A stretch of 64,000 nt of DNA from Granulicella sp. (lineage in GTDB: Bacteria; Acidobacteriota; Terriglobia; Terriglobales; Acidobacteriaceae). The notes beneath the pieces are model-generated. The model saw nothing but the letters and a program-made list of their open reading frames with translations. It had not been told where the DNA came from and ran no database searches. The stretch covers positions 1-64,000 of the forward strand of contig DAIDGQ010000022.1 in the NCBI GenBank assembly GCA_027452215.1, read 5' to 3'. The position numbers and the translations under genes are program-made. This document shows positions 53,951-63,323 of the stretch, in pieces. Position 1 is the stretch's first letter, and each line of letters begins with the position of its first letter.

Positions 53951-53997
53951 GGGTGCCCTATCCGTACACGCACTTGCGGGCGGGTGGGGTGCGAATT
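53951..53997 (+). repeat. Palindromic repeat element, family A, intergenic copy
   Basis: It begins 'gggtgccc' as in the lhr copies. The arms CCCTATCCGT (53956-53965) and GCGGGTGGGG (53980-53989) pair at all ten positions if three T-G pairs are allowed, and 'gcgaattcg' follows. It lies between the M42 peptidase stop and the ATP-grasp start. Confidence 0.6.
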
Positions 53998-54080
53998 CGC
54001 GCGGGAAGCCCCCAAGCATCTTCCGCCTTATCAAAATTCGCATCTCCGCTCCGCCAGCGAGTGTCATATCCTGTAATTCC

Positions 54081-55085
54081 ATGTCGACCACTCAGACAAA
54101 CCCACTCCCGATCGCTATCTATTATGAGCAGCCCCACTGGTTCAAGCCGCTCTTTGCCGAGCTCGACCGCCGCGGAACGCCCTACGTCAAGCTCTACGCC
54201 CCGGACCACTTCTACTCCCCGGAAGACCATCCCGAGGAGAAGTATTCGCTTGTTTTCAACAGGATGAGCCCCTCTGCCTGGAACCGTGACCACGGCGACC
54301 AGATCTTCTACACGCTCGGGTTCCTCGAGCACCTCGAATCCCGCGGCGTAAAGGTCATTAACGGATTCAAAGCCTTCAGCTCCGAGCTGTCGAAGGCCGG
54401 CCAGCTGGTCCTTATGGACAAGCTGAACATCCCGTATCCGAAGGCCCGTGTGATCCACAGGGCTGCCCAGGCCGAGGAAGCGGTCGTGGGGTTGCGCTGG
54501 CCGATTGTCGTGAAGCCCAACATCGGGGGGAGTGGCGCGGGGGTCAAGCGATTCGATGGCCTCTCGCAGCTTCAGGCCGCGATTGCGCAAGATCCTGGGT
54601 CTCCTGACGGGCTGCAATTTGGTTTGGATTCAACGGCTTTGGTGCAGGAGTTCATCCCCGCGCTGGACTCCCACATCGTTCGCGTCGAAGTCCTTAACGG
54701 CAAATTTCTCTATGCCATCAAGGTCCACATCACGGGCGAAACCTTCGATCTCTGCCCAGCCGACATCTGCAGAACCACGACAGGAACTGACCTCAACAGG
54801 GGCGCCTGCGCCATCGACGCACCCAAATCCGGCATCACGGTCGAGGCCTATACGCCGCCTGCGGACGCCATTCGCGACGTAGAGACCATCATGCACTATA
54901 GCGGGATTGATATCGGCGGCGTTGAGTACATCACCGACAGCCGCGACGGCCAGCGCTACTACTATGACACCAATGCGCTCAGCAACTTCGTGGCCGACGG
55001 GCCCAATGTCGTGGGCTTCGATCCCTTCGCCAAACTCGCCGATTGGCTGGAGTCCGAAGCGAACATTGGCGCAACGGTAGCCTGA
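54081..55085 (+). CDS. RimK-like ATP-grasp ligase (334 aa)
   Basis: An ATP-grasp enzyme that would join a carboxylate to an amine or thiol through an acyl phosphate. Visible features are 'QLVLMDKLNIPYPKARVIH', the nucleotide loop 'IVVKPNIGGSGAGVKRF', 'LVQEFIPALDSHIVRVEVL' and the C-terminal 'YYYDTNALSNFVAD' with the metal-binding Asn. The substrate is unknown. I start at ATG 54081; the frame stays open further upstream through the palindromic repeat. A luciferase-like monooxygenase gene follows after 42 bases, and the two probably act in one pathway. Confidence 0.85.
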   Translation: MSTTQTNPLPIAIYYEQPHWFKPLFAELDRRGTPYVKLYAPDHFYSPEDHPEEKYSLVFNRMSPSAWNRDHGDQIFYTLGFLEHLESRGVKVINGFKAFSSELSKAGQLVLMDKLNIPYPKARVIHRAAQAEEAVVGLRWPIVVKPNIGGSGAGVKRFDGLSQLQAAIAQDPGSPDGLQFGLDSTALVQEFIPALDSHIVRVEVLNGKFLYAIKVHITGETFDLCPADICRTTTGTDLNRGACAIDAPKSGITVEAYTPPADAIRDVETIMHYSGIDIGGVEYITDSRDGQRYYYDTNALSNFVADGPNVVGFDPFAKLADWLESEANIGATVA

Positions 55086-55127
55086 TTATCGTCAACCCTG
55101 AGCCTTAACCCCCTGGTCTCTGCCCTT

Positions 55128-56189
55128 ATGCGCTATGGTTTTTGGCTACCCGTCTTTGGCGGCTGGCTTCGCAATATTGACGACGAACAAATGCCCGCTA
55201 CGTGGGAGTACACGCGCGCGCTGTGCGAGCAGGCGGAGGATCTGGGGTACGATCTGACGCTTATTGCGGAGCTTAACCTCAACGATATCAAGGGCCCAGA
55301 GGCGGACTCGCTGGATGCCTGGAGCACCGCAGCGGCGCTTGCTGCTGTGACGCGCAAATTGGAGCTGATGGTGGCTGTGCGGCCTACGTTCCATTCGCCT
55401 GCGTTGCTGGCGAAAGAGGCCGCAAATATTGATCGGATCTCGGGTGGCCGGCTGACGCTGAATGTGGTTTCGAGCTGGTGGGCGGATGAGGCTCGCAAGT
55501 ATGGGATTCCCTTTGATGAGCATGATGACCGGTATGCCCGGACCTCGGAGTGGCTCGACGTTCTGGACAGCTGCTGGAGCTCGCAACACACCTCGCACCG
55601 AGGGCGCTATTACAACATCGACGACAATCTGCTCAGCCCCAAACCGTTCCCGCGACGGACGTATTCGGGTGCTCCGGAGCCTGCTGCGCGACCTACGATT
55701 TACGCTGGCGGAGAGTCGGAAACGGCCAAGAATCTGATCGCTGCGAAGTGTGATGCGTACCTGATGCATGGCGACGACCCTACTACAATTGCCAATAAAA
55801 TCAGCGACATGCGCGCTCGACGGGCGCTTCATCCGGGGCTCCCCGCGATGATCTTTGGCGTGACCGGCTACTGCATTGTGCGGGACTCCGAGGCCGAGGC
55901 GGAGAGGGAAGTGGAGCGCATTACTAGTGCTCCTGACGCGGCCAAATCTCCGGCCGGATTCGCCAACTTTCAGCAGTGGATCACGGGCTCGCAGCTGGAG
56001 AAGAAGATCTCGCTGCGCGACTACTCGGTGTCCAACCGGGGCCTGCAATCGGGGTTGATCGGGACACCGGAGACGGTGGCGCAACGGCTGGCGGATTTCG
56101 AAGGGGCGGGGTGCTCGCTGGTGTTGCTGCAGTCCTCGCCGCAGCATACGGAGATGGCTCGTTTTGCTGCCCAGGTGATGCGCCGCTAG
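55128..56189 (+). CDS. LLM-class flavin-dependent monooxygenase (353 aa)
   Basis: A luciferase-like TIM-barrel oxidoreductase of the SsuD/SfnG kind: 'MRYGFWLPVFGGWLRNIDDE' at the start, 'LELMVAVRPTFHSPALLAKE', 'GGRLTLNVVSSWWADEARKYG', and 'GLIGTPETVAQRLADFEGAG' near the end. Such enzymes use FMNH2 and O2 on sulfonates, sulfones or long chain substrates. The third base of its codons is often G, unlike the C-rich usage of the first genes in the window. It is paired with the ATP-grasp gene upstream. Confidence 0.9.
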   Translation: MRYGFWLPVFGGWLRNIDDEQMPATWEYTRALCEQAEDLGYDLTLIAELNLNDIKGPEADSLDAWSTAAALAAVTRKLELMVAVRPTFHSPALLAKEAANIDRISGGRLTLNVVSSWWADEARKYGIPFDEHDDRYARTSEWLDVLDSCWSSQHTSHRGRYYNIDDNLLSPKPFPRRTYSGAPEPAARPTIYAGGESETAKNLIAAKCDAYLMHGDDPTTIANKISDMRARRALHPGLPAMIFGVTGYCIVRDSEAEAEREVERITSAPDAAKSPAGFANFQQWITGSQLEKKISLRDYSVSNRGLQSGLIGTPETVAQRLADFEGAGCSLVLLQSSPQHTEMARFAAQVMRR

Positions 56190-56302
56190 TGTTTTTCGTG
56201 CACATTCAGCGCGGTTTTGGGCTGCAAGCCCCGTGACTGAAGGACCCTTCGGGTTGCAGTGCGTCCTTGCCAACTCCACGGCAACGCTCGTAGGCTTCCC
56301 AC

Positions 56303-57832
56303 ATGAAGTCTCTCGATCGTCGCCGCTTCCTGGCCCTCACGGCTGCCACTGCCACCAGCTTTAAACTCTTCGGCCAGACCGCCGCTCCGACTACGGCTGT
56401 GAGTCTCAAGCTTCACCCCGAGCAAACTGGAGCGCGGGTTCCTGAGAACTTTGTCGGCCTCTCGTACGAGACCAACCAGCTGACTGACCCGACGTTTTTC
56501 AGCCCGGAGAATGCGGGGCTGATTGCGCAGTTCAAGGCGCTGGCTCCGCATGGGGTGCTTCGCATCGGGGGCAACACGTCTGACATTGGCTGGTGGAAGG
56601 CGACGCCCGAGAGTCAAGCTCCGGTCATCCACGTTGGGGGCACTGGTGTGGGCGAGCCTACCTCGGCGCTTGCCTACCCGATCACGCCGGAGGCGATTCG
56701 GAATCTCCGGGCGTTTCTTGATCGTACGGGGTGGACCTGCATCTACGGCATCAACCTGGGGACTAACACTCCGGAGCGCGCTGCTGAAGAGGCGGCGGTG
56801 GTCGCAGCGACGCTGGGGGCCAAGCTCGAATACTTCCAGTTGGGGAATGAGCCTGACCTCTTCAAAAATCATCTGCGCGACCCCAAGACGTGGTCCGTCG
56901 ATCTGTATCTTGATGAGTGGCTGGCGGAAGCGAATGCGATTCGCGCGCGCGTGCCCCATGCACGGTTCGGCCTGCCTGACGTCGCTAACAATGCGGAGTG
57001 GTTTTCGACGATTGCGACGCGGCTGCCTGCTACGCCGAATCATCCGGAGATCGCCGCGGTGTCGCACCACTACTACATTGGCGGGCCTCCCTCGAATCCG
57101 AATATGACGATCCAGCGCATCCTGACGCCGGACCCACGGGTCGCCGCGGTGGCTGCGCTGGTGCATGATGCCGGAGCGAAACTCGACGCGCCGTATCGGA
57201 TGACGGAGGGCAACACGTGCTATCGCGGAGGCAAGCCTGGGGTGTCGGATGTTTTTGCTGCGTCGCTGTGGGCTGCCGACTACCTGCTGCATCTCGCGGC
57301 GCTTGGGTATGCGGGAGTGAACCTGCATGGCGGCGATGGCAAGGCGGTGGGCAACTCGCTGGGTGGACATCTTCCCGGCGACGATATTGTCGTGGCGGAG
57401 CATGGCGACCCGTCGAAGCATCCGCACCCGTACTACACGCCGATTGCTCACATCGGGGACGAGTATCTGCTGGAGCCGGTGGCGTATGGGATGCTGTTTG
57501 CCGGGCACTTTGCCGGCGCTACGATGATGCCGGTTGAGTTTGATCCGGGCTCGGTGAACGCGACGGCGTATGCGGCCAAACGCCGCGACGGCAAAGTCAT
57601 CCTCGCCATCATCAATAAGGACGCGTTGGCTTCCGTGGAGACGCGCATTCCTAGTCATCACAGCGTGATCGTTCTCGCGTTGACCGCGCCTGCACTGACG
57701 TCTACGGTTGTCGCTTTTGATCACGGGGGCGCAGGCGGAAGCGAGAAGGTCATCCCGGTCACTGACGGGAGCGTACGGATTGTACTGGCGCCTGCTACGG
57801 CTGCTCTCTACGAACTCGACGTACAGGCCTGA
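56303..57832 (+). CDS. Exported GH79-like glycosidase (509 aa)
   Basis: A Tat-type signal (MKSLDRRRFLALTAATATSF) leads a TIM-barrel glycosidase resembling GH79 beta-glucuronidases/heparanases. The acid/base is probably E183 in 'YFQLGNEPDLFKN', and the nucleophile is a candidate E302 in 'RMTEGNTCYRGG'. 'VLRIGGNTSDIGWW' is a family-like block. A beta-sandwich domain ends the chain. The substrate is likely a plant or microbial uronic-acid glycan, which I infer from family only. It stands 113 bases after the LLM gene. Confidence 0.82.
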   Translation: MKSLDRRRFLALTAATATSFKLFGQTAAPTTAVSLKLHPEQTGARVPENFVGLSYETNQLTDPTFFSPENAGLIAQFKALAPHGVLRIGGNTSDIGWWKATPESQAPVIHVGGTGVGEPTSALAYPITPEAIRNLRAFLDRTGWTCIYGINLGTNTPERAAEEAAVVAATLGAKLEYFQLGNEPDLFKNHLRDPKTWSVDLYLDEWLAEANAIRARVPHARFGLPDVANNAEWFSTIATRLPATPNHPEIAAVSHHYYIGGPPSNPNMTIQRILTPDPRVAAVAALVHDAGAKLDAPYRMTEGNTCYRGGKPGVSDVFAASLWAADYLLHLAALGYAGVNLHGGDGKAVGNSLGGHLPGDDIVVAEHGDPSKHPHPYYTPIAHIGDEYLLEPVAYGMLFAGHFAGATMMPVEFDPGSVNATAYAAKRRDGKVILAIINKDALASVETRIPSHHSVIVLALTAPALTSTVVAFDHGGAGGSEKVIPVTDGSVRIVLAPATAALYELDVQA

Positions 57833-57970
57833 GCCCTGGACGACGGCTAGTGTTCAACGCTCGCCTTCCGCGCGGGGCCACTGATTTCCTGGTGGTGCGG
57901 CTAACGAATCGGATGCGCATAGCGACGACGATAAACCTTCGGCCTCCGCGCAGGAGCTACACTCTTTGTT

Positions 57971-59929
57971 ATGTGTGGAATCGTTGGTTACATTGGTCCA
58001 AAGCCCTGCGTCCCTGTCATTATGGAGGGGCTCGCGCGCCTCGAATACCGCGGTTATGACTCTGCCGGCATTGCGGTAGCGGGTGGAGGCCATCCGCTGC
58101 AGCTTCGCCGCGCTCCGGGCAAGCTGCGCAACCTCGCGGAGATTCTGGCCAAAGACCCGGTCCATGGAACGTATGGCATCGGGCATACGCGGTGGGCGAC
58201 GCATGGCCGGCCGACGGAGGAGAACGCGCACCCACATCGCGACGGGACGGGAACGCTGGTCGTGGTGCATAACGGCATCGTCGAAAACTATCTTCAGCTG
58301 AAGACCGCGCTGATCGCGAAGGGGCACAAGTTTTCGAGCGAGACCGATACGGAGATCATCGCGCACGTCATTCAGGACGAGTTTGAGCTGGCGGGAGCTG
58401 CGGTCGCCGCTACGGGTACACGCACGCTGGAAGCGAATGAGTCTGAAGCTGTCCTGACGGAGGCGAGGGCAGTGAGCGCGGGACCGTCGCTGTCGCTGGA
58501 AGAGGCGGTGCGGAGAGCGGTTGCTCGGCTGACGGGGGCCTTCGCTATCGGCGTGCTGTCTGCGCATGAGCCGGACAAGCTGGTCGCGGCGCGCATGGGG
58601 CCTCCTGCGGTGTTGGGCATTGGCGAGGGAGAGTTCTTTCTGGCCTCCGATGTTCCCGGCATCCTGCACCACACGCGCAACATTTATTTTTTGCAGGACG
58701 GCGAGATTGCGACGCTGACTACGGGTGGGATCGTGCTGACCGACTTTGCGGCGAAGGTGCTGGAGCTGAAGCCGCAGCGCATTACGTGGGACCCGATCCA
58801 GGCAGAGAAGGCAGGGTACAAGCACTTCATGCTGAAGGAGATTAATGAGCAGCCGCGAGCGGTTCGCGATACGACGCTGGGGCGCGTGTCGCTTGATTCG
58901 GGCCGCGTGTTCCTGCCGGACATGAAGATTACGCCGGAGGAGTTCAAGGCAGCGACGGGCGTAACGATCGCGGCGTGCGGGACGAGCTGGCATGCGGGGC
59001 TGGCGGGAAAATTTATGATCGAGCGGCTGGCGCGGCTGCCGGTGGATGTCGATTATGCGAGCGAGTATCGGTATCGCGATCCGATACCGAATCCGCTGGA
59101 GCTGGGATTGTTGATCACGCAGAGTGGAGAGACGGCGGACACGATTGCGGCGCAGCATGAGCTGATTGCGAAGGGGTCGAAGACGCTGGCGATCTGCAAT
59201 GTGGTGGGGTCGGCGGTGACGCGGCTGGCGGCTGGGGTGATTACGACCAACGCGGGGCCGGAGATTGGCGTTGCCAGCACCAAGGCGTTTACTGCACAGC
59301 TTACCGCGCTGTTCACGCTGGCGCTGTACCTGGCGCAGGTGCGCGGCACGGTGACCTTTGAGCACTCGCTGTATCTGGTGGGAGAGCTGTCGAAGATTCC
59401 GGCGAAGCTGGAAGAGGTTTTGCGGACGGTGGATGACCAGTGCCATGAGCTGGCGAAGTCGTTCAGTACGGCGCGCGACTTTTTGTTCCTGGGGCGCGGG
59501 ATTCACTACCCCATTGCGCTGGAAGGGGCGCTGAAGCTGAAGGAGATTTCGTATATCCACGCCGAGGGCTATCCGGCGGGAGAGATGAAGCATGGGCCGA
59601 ACGCGCTGATCGACGAGACGCTGCCGGTGGTGTGCATTGCGACGCAGGACCCGAATGATCCGAGCTCGGTGCTGAAGTACGAGAAGACGCTGAGCAATAT
59701 TCAGGAGGTCACGGCGCGGAGCGGGAGGGTGATTGCGATTGCGATCGAAGGGGACACCCACATCGGGCAGCTGGTGGAGCACGTCATCCACATCCCCCAG
59801 ACGCACGAGCTGCTGCTGCCGATCCTGGAGGTGGTGCCGCTGCAGCTGCTTGCTTACCATATCGCGGTGAGACGCGGGTGCGATGTGGATCAGCCGAGGA
59901 ATTTAGCGAAGTCGGTTACGGTGGAGTAA
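57971..59929 (+). CDS. glmS: Glucosamine-6-phosphate synthase GlmS
   Basis: GlmS makes glucosamine-6-phosphate from fructose-6-phosphate and glutamine, feeding peptidoglycan and LPS. The N-terminal glutaminase begins [17 protein letters not shown] (nucleophile Cys2) with '[11 protein letters not shown]' and 'HNGIVENY'. The two SIS domains have 'ACGTSWHAG', '[13 protein letters not shown]' and '[15 protein letters not shown]'. The 652-residue length exceeds the usual ~610 because of an extra segment at about residues 139-175 (starting '[20 protein letters not shown]'). No glmS ribozyme-like leader is evident. Confidence 0.96.
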   Translation: MCGIVGYIGPKPCVPVIMEGLARLEYRGYDSAGIAVAGGGHPLQLRRAPGKLRNLAEILAKDPVHGTYGIGHTRWATHGRPTEENAHPHRDGTGTLVVVHNGIVENYLQLKTALIAKGHKFSSETDTEIIAHVIQDEFELAGAAVAATGTRTLEANESEAVLTEARAVSAGPSLSLEEAVRRAVARLTGAFAIGVLSAHEPDKLVAARMGPPAVLGIGEGEFFLASDVPGILHHTRNIYFLQDGEIATLTTGGIVLTDFAAKVLELKPQRITWDPIQAEKAGYKHFMLKEINEQPRAVRDTTLGRVSLDSGRVFLPDMKITPEEFKAATGVTIAACGTSWHAGLAGKFMIERLARLPVDVDYASEYRYRDPIPNPLELGLLITQSGETADTIAAQHELIAKGSKTLAICNVVGSAVTRLAAGVITTNAGPEIGVASTKAFTAQLTALFTLALYLAQVRGTVTFEHSLYLVGELSKIPAKLEEVLRTVDDQCHELAKSFSTARDFLFLGRGIHYPIALEGALKLKEISYIHAEGYPAGEMKHGPNALIDETLPVVCIATQDPNDPSSVLKYEKTLSNIQEVTARSGRVIAIAIEGDTHIGQLVEHVIHIPQTHELLLPILEVVPLQLLAYHIAVRRGCDVDQPRNLAKSVTVE

Positions 59930-59971
59930 GCAGAGCGATTTCGTGTTATCCACAGGTCATGTACTGTGTCA

Positions 59972-59989
59972 TGTCGTAATATTACGACA
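59972..59989. promoter_or_regulatory. Perfect 18-bp palindrome, probable operator
   Basis: TGTCGTAATATTACGACA is its own reverse complement and ends 12 bases before the start of the DUF5343 gene. Position and symmetry fit a dimeric repressor site overlapping the promoter or leader, as in autoregulated toxin-antitoxin and defence operons. The cognate regulator is not known; the DUF5343 protein itself is one candidate. Confidence 0.65.
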
Positions 59990-60001
59990 GAGGCTTGATT
60001 C

Positions 60002-60760
60002 ATGGAATCCAGAGAATCAAAATCGATCGCTGTTTATCTGTCCTTCGCTACCCTGCGATCCGCCGTAGGGCTCTTACGGAACCATGGTCTCCCAAAGAAT
60101 ATTGACAGGACGGCTTGGGGGTCGCGCTCAGGAGCAGAGCAAACGCAACTCCTGAGTGCCTTCAAATTCCTTGGTTTCATCGATGAAGCTCAAAATACCC
60201 AGCAAGTGCTCGTCGACCTAGTGGCGCTCGAGCCCGATAGCGAGGCTGAGAGAGAGCTTTTTAATAAGATCCTTCGCGTGAGTTATGCGAGCGTTTTCGA
60301 ACTGGACTTGAAGACTGCGACTCCCGGGCAACTTAATGAAGCCATAGGCAGATATGGCGTATCGGGCACAACACGGGATCGAGCTGTTCGTTTCTTCATC
60401 AAGGCGGCTGAGTTTTGCAAAATCCCTCTTTCATCGCGGTTCGCAAGTGGATCCCCCAATGTATCGGGCGCCAGCGGGACCGAGCGTGTTGCAACCATTA
60501 CACGAGCCCGCCGTCGTCGTCGCGTCATTGCGGATATCCCGGAACGGCAGTCGAGCCCTATGTCAGAGAATTCTGGCGGTTCTGCTATGAAAACGATTCA
60601 GCTCCAGTCAGTTGGAGGATCGCTGACAATTAGTGGAACGTTTAATCCGTTCGGCTTGGTGGGCAAAGAGCGCGAACTGGTCTATTCAATCATCGACAAA
60701 ATGAATGAATACGAAATGAGCAAAGAAGTGCCTAGAGCGAAGGCGGGTCATGGAGAATGA
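60002..60760 (+). CDS. DUF5343 protein (252 aa)
   Basis: The first ~150 residues match DUF5343: 'VYLSFATLRSAVGLLRNHGL', 'DRTAWGSRSGAEQTQLLSAF' and later 'SGTTRDRAVRFFIKAAEF'. This looks like an all-helical, winged-helix-like module. An Arg-rich linker and a small C-terminal domain ('VGGSLTISGTFNPFGLVGKE') follow. Function is unknown; family members are often found among mobile or defence genes. The base composition is visibly more A+T-rich than in glmS. Its TGA overlaps the next ATG (ATGA), so both are one translational unit behind the palindrome at 59972. Confidence 0.75.
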   Translation: MESRESKSIAVYLSFATLRSAVGLLRNHGLPKNIDRTAWGSRSGAEQTQLLSAFKFLGFIDEAQNTQQVLVDLVALEPDSEAERELFNKILRVSYASVFELDLKTATPGQLNEAIGRYGVSGTTRDRAVRFFIKAAEFCKIPLSSRFASGSPNVSGASGTERVATITRARRRRRVIADIPERQSSPMSENSGGSAMKTIQLQSVGGSLTISGTFNPFGLVGKERELVYSIIDKMNEYEMSKEVPRAKAGHGE

Positions 60761-61347
60761 CTAAAGTAGTTCCAATCCGCAGACGGGCGGCGCGCATAGG
60801 CGCCCCACGCCCAGACTATGTACAGGAAGCGAGTATTGCTGATTTATTTCGGAAATACGAACAGGAATTGGTAGGTACGTTCGCGGAGGATCCACTTGGT
60901 ACGCGCGTTTGGTTTCGGGACTATAACTTCCCGAAGCTCATTCAACTATCATTCCGCGGAACGAAGGCAAAAGCGTCTATCGCGATCAATCATCTGAGAA
61001 GGAATGGCTCCGAGTCTGACTATGCATTCGACGAGTATCGGGCTAAGACGCTCTTTTGGATACCCGATGTCATCAAAAATGCCGATTCAATTTACGTAAA
61101 CGGGCATAAACGAATCGCCGGAGATCAGGTCTATGTGAAGCGATATGCAAAAGCGGGAGCCACATTGAAGGTTGTGTTTACCCAGATCGACGACGAGATG
61201 AATCAGCGCATTGTCACCACGTCATTCCAAACTGATGACGAAGGACTTAGACGCTTTGTGAACTCGAAACCGATGTGGTCCGCAAAAGCGGAAATCTCGA
61301 GCGAAACCATAGTGGTCGGAATCGCCGCTGCAAAGGATGAGACTTAA
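60757..61347 (+). CDS. Unknown protein, possible BECR-fold nuclease (196 aa)
   Basis: I cannot name a firm family. The C-terminal half has the order 'AKTLFWIPDVIKNADSIYVN', 'DQVYVKRYAKAG', 'LKVVFTQIDDE', 'QRIVTTSFQTDDE'. This is like phage-associated Barnase/EndoU/ColicinE5/RelE-type (PBECR) nucleases, where a 'W-I...L.nPd.IY' helix is followed by three strands ending in a TSF-like motif. The N-terminus is basic (MTKVVPIRRRAARIG). It is coupled by a 4-base overlap to the DUF5343 gene, which fits a toxin with its partner. The nuclease idea is inference from pattern only. Confidence 0.5.
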   Translation: MTKVVPIRRRAARIGAPRPDYVQEASIADLFRKYEQELVGTFAEDPLGTRVWFRDYNFPKLIQLSFRGTKAKASIAINHLRRNGSESDYAFDEYRAKTLFWIPDVIKNADSIYVNGHKRIAGDQVYVKRYAKAGATLKVVFTQIDDEMNQRIVTTSFQTDDEGLRRFVNSKPMWSAKAEISSETIVVGIAAAKDET

Positions 61348-61834
61348 ACGAAGAAAACCGCTTGCGCGGCTTTCTCCTGCACATTGCCCCGTGTCCAGGG
61401 ATGACGCTCAGAATTGCACTGAGCAAGTAGTAATATGATGCGGTATCCGCATTAAAGATGCAAGCATCAAATACGGAGCGGAACCGAGTATTAGCCTGTC
61501 GATCGACTCAAACCTGTTATCGTCAGCGGCGGGTGGGCCACCCAGCGTTCTGAGTAGCAGATTTATATGCGCTTTTGAGGATGGGTGGGGTTGGGGGCAT
61601 TGCAGCTACTAATGGTGACATGCTGAGCCGCCCGAAAAGTGATTAAGCTGAGGGACGCCGCCACTTTTTTCCTTCTGTTGCTTTCGCTTTCTCTCTTACG
61701 TGTGTTACGCGCTCCTGCTCCGGAAAATTTACACCTAGGCCTCAGCTGAGGAGGGTTAGTGAGCACGTTGGTGGGGCGTGGGGTGTAGGGGGCGGGTGGC
61801 TGGTTGGGGGCGCACCCGCCTGTGGTTGTGGGGA
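61348..61834. other. Spacer between convergent genes, no gene seen
   Basis: These 487 bases hold the hairpin at 61353, small palindromes (ATGCGG-TAT-CCGCAT at 61438-61452; GGGTGG-G-CCACCC at 61531-61543) and no credible reading frame. The left part keeps the A+T-richer composition of the DUF5343 islet, and the right part becomes G-rich. I could not find a tRNA or integrase remnant to explain how the islet arrived. Confidence 0.55.
61353..61374 (+). terminator. Weak hairpin after the DUF5343 pair
   Basis: GAAAACCGC (61353-61361) pairs with GCGGCTTTC (61366-61374) with one mismatch around TTGC, six bases past the stop. The short T-run in the 3' arm makes it only a modest terminator candidate. 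Confidence 0.4.
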
Positions 61835-62995
61835 TTACTGGTCGTTTCCTTGGGGGTTTTGGGTTGCGGTTAGCATGCCCAGGACGCCGGCGTTTTCGCC
61901 CGCTCCTCCTGCTGAGTAGAAGATTGAGGTGGCGCTGCCGGCGGCGCTGGCGTTGCCGTTGCCGGGAGCGAGCGCCCAGATGCCTGGGATCCAGACGAGC
62001 GCTCCTGAGGTATCGCGGAGGTAGTCCTGGAAGCGTCCGGTGATGGGATCGAAGGCGGCGATCCATCCGTTGCCGAAGTTGCCGACCAGGATGCTGTGGC
62101 TGTAGGGGCCAAAGTCGCTGGGCGCGACGGCGAGTCCCCAGGGAGCGTTGAACCACGAACCGTTTTCGAGCTTCATGAGGAGACGTCCCTCAGGGCTGTA
62201 GACTCGGACGCGACCGAGGCCGGGACCGGTCTGCTCGTTGTTGCCGCTGCCGAGTTTGGCGTAGGCGACGTAGATGTTTCCTCCGAGGTTCTGGACGTTG
62301 AAGGGAGAGAAAGCTCCCGGGGAGTCGTCGTCTTCGTTGTCGCGAAACGCATCCTCAATCATGCCGACGTGGTGGAAGGATGAATCGAAGACTTCGATCC
62401 TGCCGAGGGTGAAGTCGGCCACATACATGAGGGTCTCAGCGCCGTGGCCCGGGAGGTTCGCGGTGGCCATGGTGGCCCCCTTGAACGACGCACCCTGCTT
62501 GGACTCATTGACCGTAATGATGGCGTTGTTCGGGTTCACCTTGAAGCTCCATCCGGAGATGGTTCCGTCCTCGGTGACGAAGAGGAAGCTGGCCGGGAAG
62601 CCGGAGCCGATGGTGAATCCCGTGGTGCCGTTGAAGACGATGCCGGTGGGCGATCCCATGGTGCCGGAGCCGGGCATCGCTGCCGGAACCTTGACCACCA
62701 GAGGAACGACGGAACCGGTGCCGGTGTAGAGGGTGGAGAGTCCGGTGCCGTTGTCGGAGACCCACCAGGGACTGCCGGAGCTGCGGGCGAGACCCCAGGG
62801 GTTGATGAGATTGGAGTCGCTGAAGGCACCACCGGAGGCGTTGGTGGTCAGCGGGGTGTTGAGATAGCGATTCGTCGCCAGCGGAGCCATCGGCTGGTTA
62901 GGGTTTCCGTCATCGTCGGAGGCCCTGGCCACCATTGGAAGCGTTAATACTGCGCAGGACAGAATTACACATAACGACCTGATCGTATAAGTCAC
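61835..62995 (-). CDS. Exported TIGR03118-family protein (386 aa)
   Basis: A signal peptide ('IRSLCVILSCAVLTLPMVARA') is followed by a propeller-like TIGR03118 domain: 'NPWGLARSSGSPWWVSDNGT', 'SPTGIVFNGTTGF', 'ATANLPGHGAETLMYVADF', 'GNIYVAYAKLG' and 'NAPWGLAVAPSDFGPYSHSI'. Members are exported and of unknown function. Translation starts with GTG at 62995, which has a GAGGTG box at the right distance. The neighbours on either side face other ways or are separated by more than 300 bases, so it is probably monocistronic. Confidence 0.88.
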   Translation of the reverse strand: MTYTIRSLCVILSCAVLTLPMVARASDDDGNPNQPMAPLATNRYLNTPLTTNASGGAFSDSNLINPWGLARSSGSPWWVSDNGTGLSTLYTGTGSVVPLVVKVPAAMPGSGTMGSPTGIVFNGTTGFTIGSGFPASFLFVTEDGTISGWSFKVNPNNAIITVNESKQGASFKGATMATANLPGHGAETLMYVADFTLGRIEVFDSSFHHVGMIEDAFRDNEDDDSPGAFSPFNVQNLGGNIYVAYAKLGSGNNEQTGPGLGRVRVYSPEGRLLMKLENGSWFNAPWGLAVAPSDFGPYSHSILVGNFGNGWIAAFDPITGRFQDYLRDTSGALVWIPGIWALAPGNGNASAAGSATSIFYSAGGAGENAGVLGMLTATQNPQGNDQ

Positions 62996-63323
62996 GACTT
63001 CACCTCAATTGGGAGTGGGTGTTGCTCAACCTGGCCTAATTGTGGGCCGGTCAATATTCGACTGACCACACTTGCTCGTAAATTTGGGCATGAGCTTTCT
63101 GCGTGATTGATAGAAGGGAATCAAACGATTGCTCGGATCAAAAATCCCCACGCGGCGGCTCTCGGTGACCGCGGAGGTGCGGGGCCGAGAGGGGCGATTG
63201 CTGGTTCGCGCCAGGGATGGCGTCGAGCGGAGCGGGGGTGGCCGCAGCGAGGATTCGCGCGGAATCTGGCCCGGCAGTTGGGAGATGGAGAGGACGCCGT
63301 CGGGTGCGGGCGTGGGAGCGTGG
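62996..63323. other. Spacer between yggX and the TIGR03118 gene
   Basis: The minus-strand promoter of the TIGR03118 gene must lie in the A+T-richer first 120 bases. The rest is G+C-rich with long random open frames on both strands, none with a start site or family features. I see no gene here. Confidence 0.5.

Noticed and set aside
57833-57970. A glmS ribozyme upstream of glmS
   Set aside because: No matching pseudoknot core was seen, and the known class is essentially confined to other phyla; spacing to the start is also short.
61563-62156. 197-codon minus-strand frame overlapping the end of the TIGR03118 gene
   Set aside because: It reads the same strand in another frame, is Arg/Pro-rich as shadow frames in G+C-rich genes are, and has no family feature; the TIGR03118 frame is clearly the coding one.
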